Source: Bacteroidales bacterium (GTDB taxonomy: Bacteria > Bacteroidota > Bacteroidia > Bacteroidales > UBA932). Taken from it: a stretch of DNA of 64,000 bases. The notes beneath the pieces were generated by a model that made no database searches, had not been told where the DNA came from, and saw nothing but the letters and a program-made list of their open reading frames with translations. This document shows, piece after piece, positions 63,205-64,000 of the stretch; positions within the stretch are counted from its first letter, which is position 1; each line of letters begins with the position of its first letter. Location: contig JAJFVD010000013.1 in NCBI GenBank assembly GCA_021371955.1, forward strand, positions 1 to 64,000, written 5' to 3'. A program made the position numbers and the translations under genes.

Positions 63205-64000
63205 AGAGGAATCTGATTAGCCCGGCTCTATTACTTATTGCATTTCTTTGCTGTTCCCTTCTGCAGGGGCAAAGCACAAAAACGAATCTCAACCCCAACA
63301 AAGTGACTTATCCGTCATACGGGTCGGAAGAGCGCAGCACCATTATATTTCCAAAAGTAATGGGATATGAAGTTGTTACCTGTGATTTCCATACTCATAC
63401 AATGTTTTCGGACGGGCTTGTATGGCCTTCTTTAAGAGTTTCAGAAGCATGGACAGAGGGACTGGATGCAATCGCAATTACAGACCATATCGAGTACCGC
63501 CCGCATCGCAAACTCACTGTCAACGACCATAACACATCATATACAATAGCAAAGGAAGCGGCAGATGCTGCAGGATTTATGCTCATTAAAGGAACGGAAA
63601 TCACCCGCACTCAAAAAACGCTGGGCCATTTCAACGCTCTTTTTATTCAGGATGCAAATCCTATTGATACTTCCGACGCAAAAGCATCTATTCGTGAAGC
63701 CAAAAAGCAGGGCGCTTTTATAATCTGGAACCATCCGGGATGGGCGGTTGATTCAACCTATATTAAAGAGTTTCAGGAGGATTTGTTTCGCGAGGGGCTG
63801 ATAGACGGGATAGAAGTTTTCAACAATACCGAATTCTACCCGAGAGTTCTTGCATGGGCAGTTGAAAAAGGGCTGACAGTAATTTCCGCATCTGACGCAC
63901 ACGGCAGTATAGAGAAGGGTGTTCTTGCAAAAGAGGGCATTCATCGCCCTATGACCCTTGTCCTGGCTTCGGAACGCACTCTTGCCGGAATACGCGAAGC
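63201..64000 (+). CDS. Exported PHP-domain phosphoesterase-like protein (3' end outside window)
   Basis: Open from ATG at 63201 to the window edge, at least 266 codons. Signal peptide ending at LQGQ (about 25). PHP-domain metal motifs in order: DFHTHTMFSDG (about 74-84), AITDHIEYR, GTEITR, HPGWAV and SASDAHGS near 233. Family members are phosphoesterases (histidinol phosphatase- or polymerase-associated PHP types); an exported form suggests a periplasmic or surface enzyme. Substrate unknown. Starts inside the stop codon of the dipeptidase gene, so translation is coupled. Confidence 0.87.
   Translation, partial: MKRNLISPALLLIAFLCCSLLQGQSTKTNLNPNKVTYPSYGSEERSTIIFPKVMGYEVVTCDFHTHTMFSDGLVWPSLRVSEAWTEGLDAIAITDHIEYRPHRKLTVNDHNTSYTIAKEAADAAGFMLIKGTEITRTQKTLGHFNALFIQDANPIDTSDAKASIREAKKQGAFIIWNHPGWAVDSTYIKEFQEDLFREGLIDGIEVFNNTEFYPRVLAWAVEKGLTVISASDAHGSIEKGVLAKEGIHRPMTLVLASERTLAGIRE

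Overview
The window is 64 kb of chromosome from a bacterium of the phylum Bacteroidota, almost certainly order Bacteroidales. The evidence is a SusC/SusD pair, a NigD-like lipoprotein, a DUF4831-type protein, a BlaR1 protein carrying TonB-plug-like repeats, the partial 16S rRNA, and many promoters of the phylum-specific form TTTG-N19-TAnnTTTG. Shine-Dalgarno sequences are mostly absent, as usual in the phylum. The gene content points to an anaerobe that ferments peptides and amino acids: pyruvate:ferredoxin oxidoreductase, a tungsten/molybdenum-type aldehyde:ferredoxin oxidoreductase (AOR), histidine degradation, a POT-family peptide transporter, an aminoacyl-histidine dipeptidase, and an OadA-type carboxyltransferase. 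Genus cannot be set from this window.

Layout. 1-2.6 kb: 5' end of a 16S gene reading leftwards with its promoter, a two-gene split chromate transporter, an SGNH hydrolase and tRNA-His. 2.6-11 kb: OadA-like carboxyltransferase with a degenerate biotinyl domain, NigD-like lipoprotein, tRNA-Arg, fabD, a secreted unknown, and nifJ. 11-16.7 kb: a repeat-rich gap, then the hut operon (hutH, hutI, an MBL-fold hydrolase, ftcD; no hutU). 16.8-24.5 kb: susCD, pnp, rpsO. 24.5-27.4 kb: moeA, a YgjP-like protease, a second repeat-rich gap, a small conserved protein. 27.4-31.4 kb: a three-gene set for peptidoglycan breakdown and peptide salvage. 31.4-40.8 kb: YhcH-like, radical SAM, a zincin lipoprotein, then guaB and three envelope-biogenesis genes (PPIase-like lipoprotein, SurA, OstA/LptA-like). 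40.8-49.4 kb: glyA, a BlaR1/BlaI pair with a phased operator array, SPFH protein, OmpA-like porin, rpsF-rpsR-rplI, pepD. 49.4-53.8 kb: DUF4831, POT transporter, HAD phosphatase, nitroreductase. 53.8-62.5 kb: a candidate tungstate/molybdate acquisition and tungstoenzyme region (TonB receptor, WtpA, ModE-like regulator, pterin-domain-like lipoprotein; then ThiS/MoaD-like, ThiF/MoeB-like and AOR). 62.5-64 kb: VanX-like dipeptidase and a PHP-domain protein cut by the window edge.

The two signals most worth following are (1) a dispersed family of nested hairpin elements in intergenic gaps (types A and B at 11.0-11.3 kb and, inverted, at 26.7-27.0 kb; a 57-bp perfect palindrome of type B at 52.3 kb), with no protein that explains them in the window; and (2) the tungsten/molybdenum locus, in which an outer-membrane TonB receptor is in one operon with a tungstate-type binding protein and a ModE-type regulator, next to an AOR that has its own ubiquitin-like/E1-like pair. 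Calls rest on reading the sequence and recalled family features; no database search was run.
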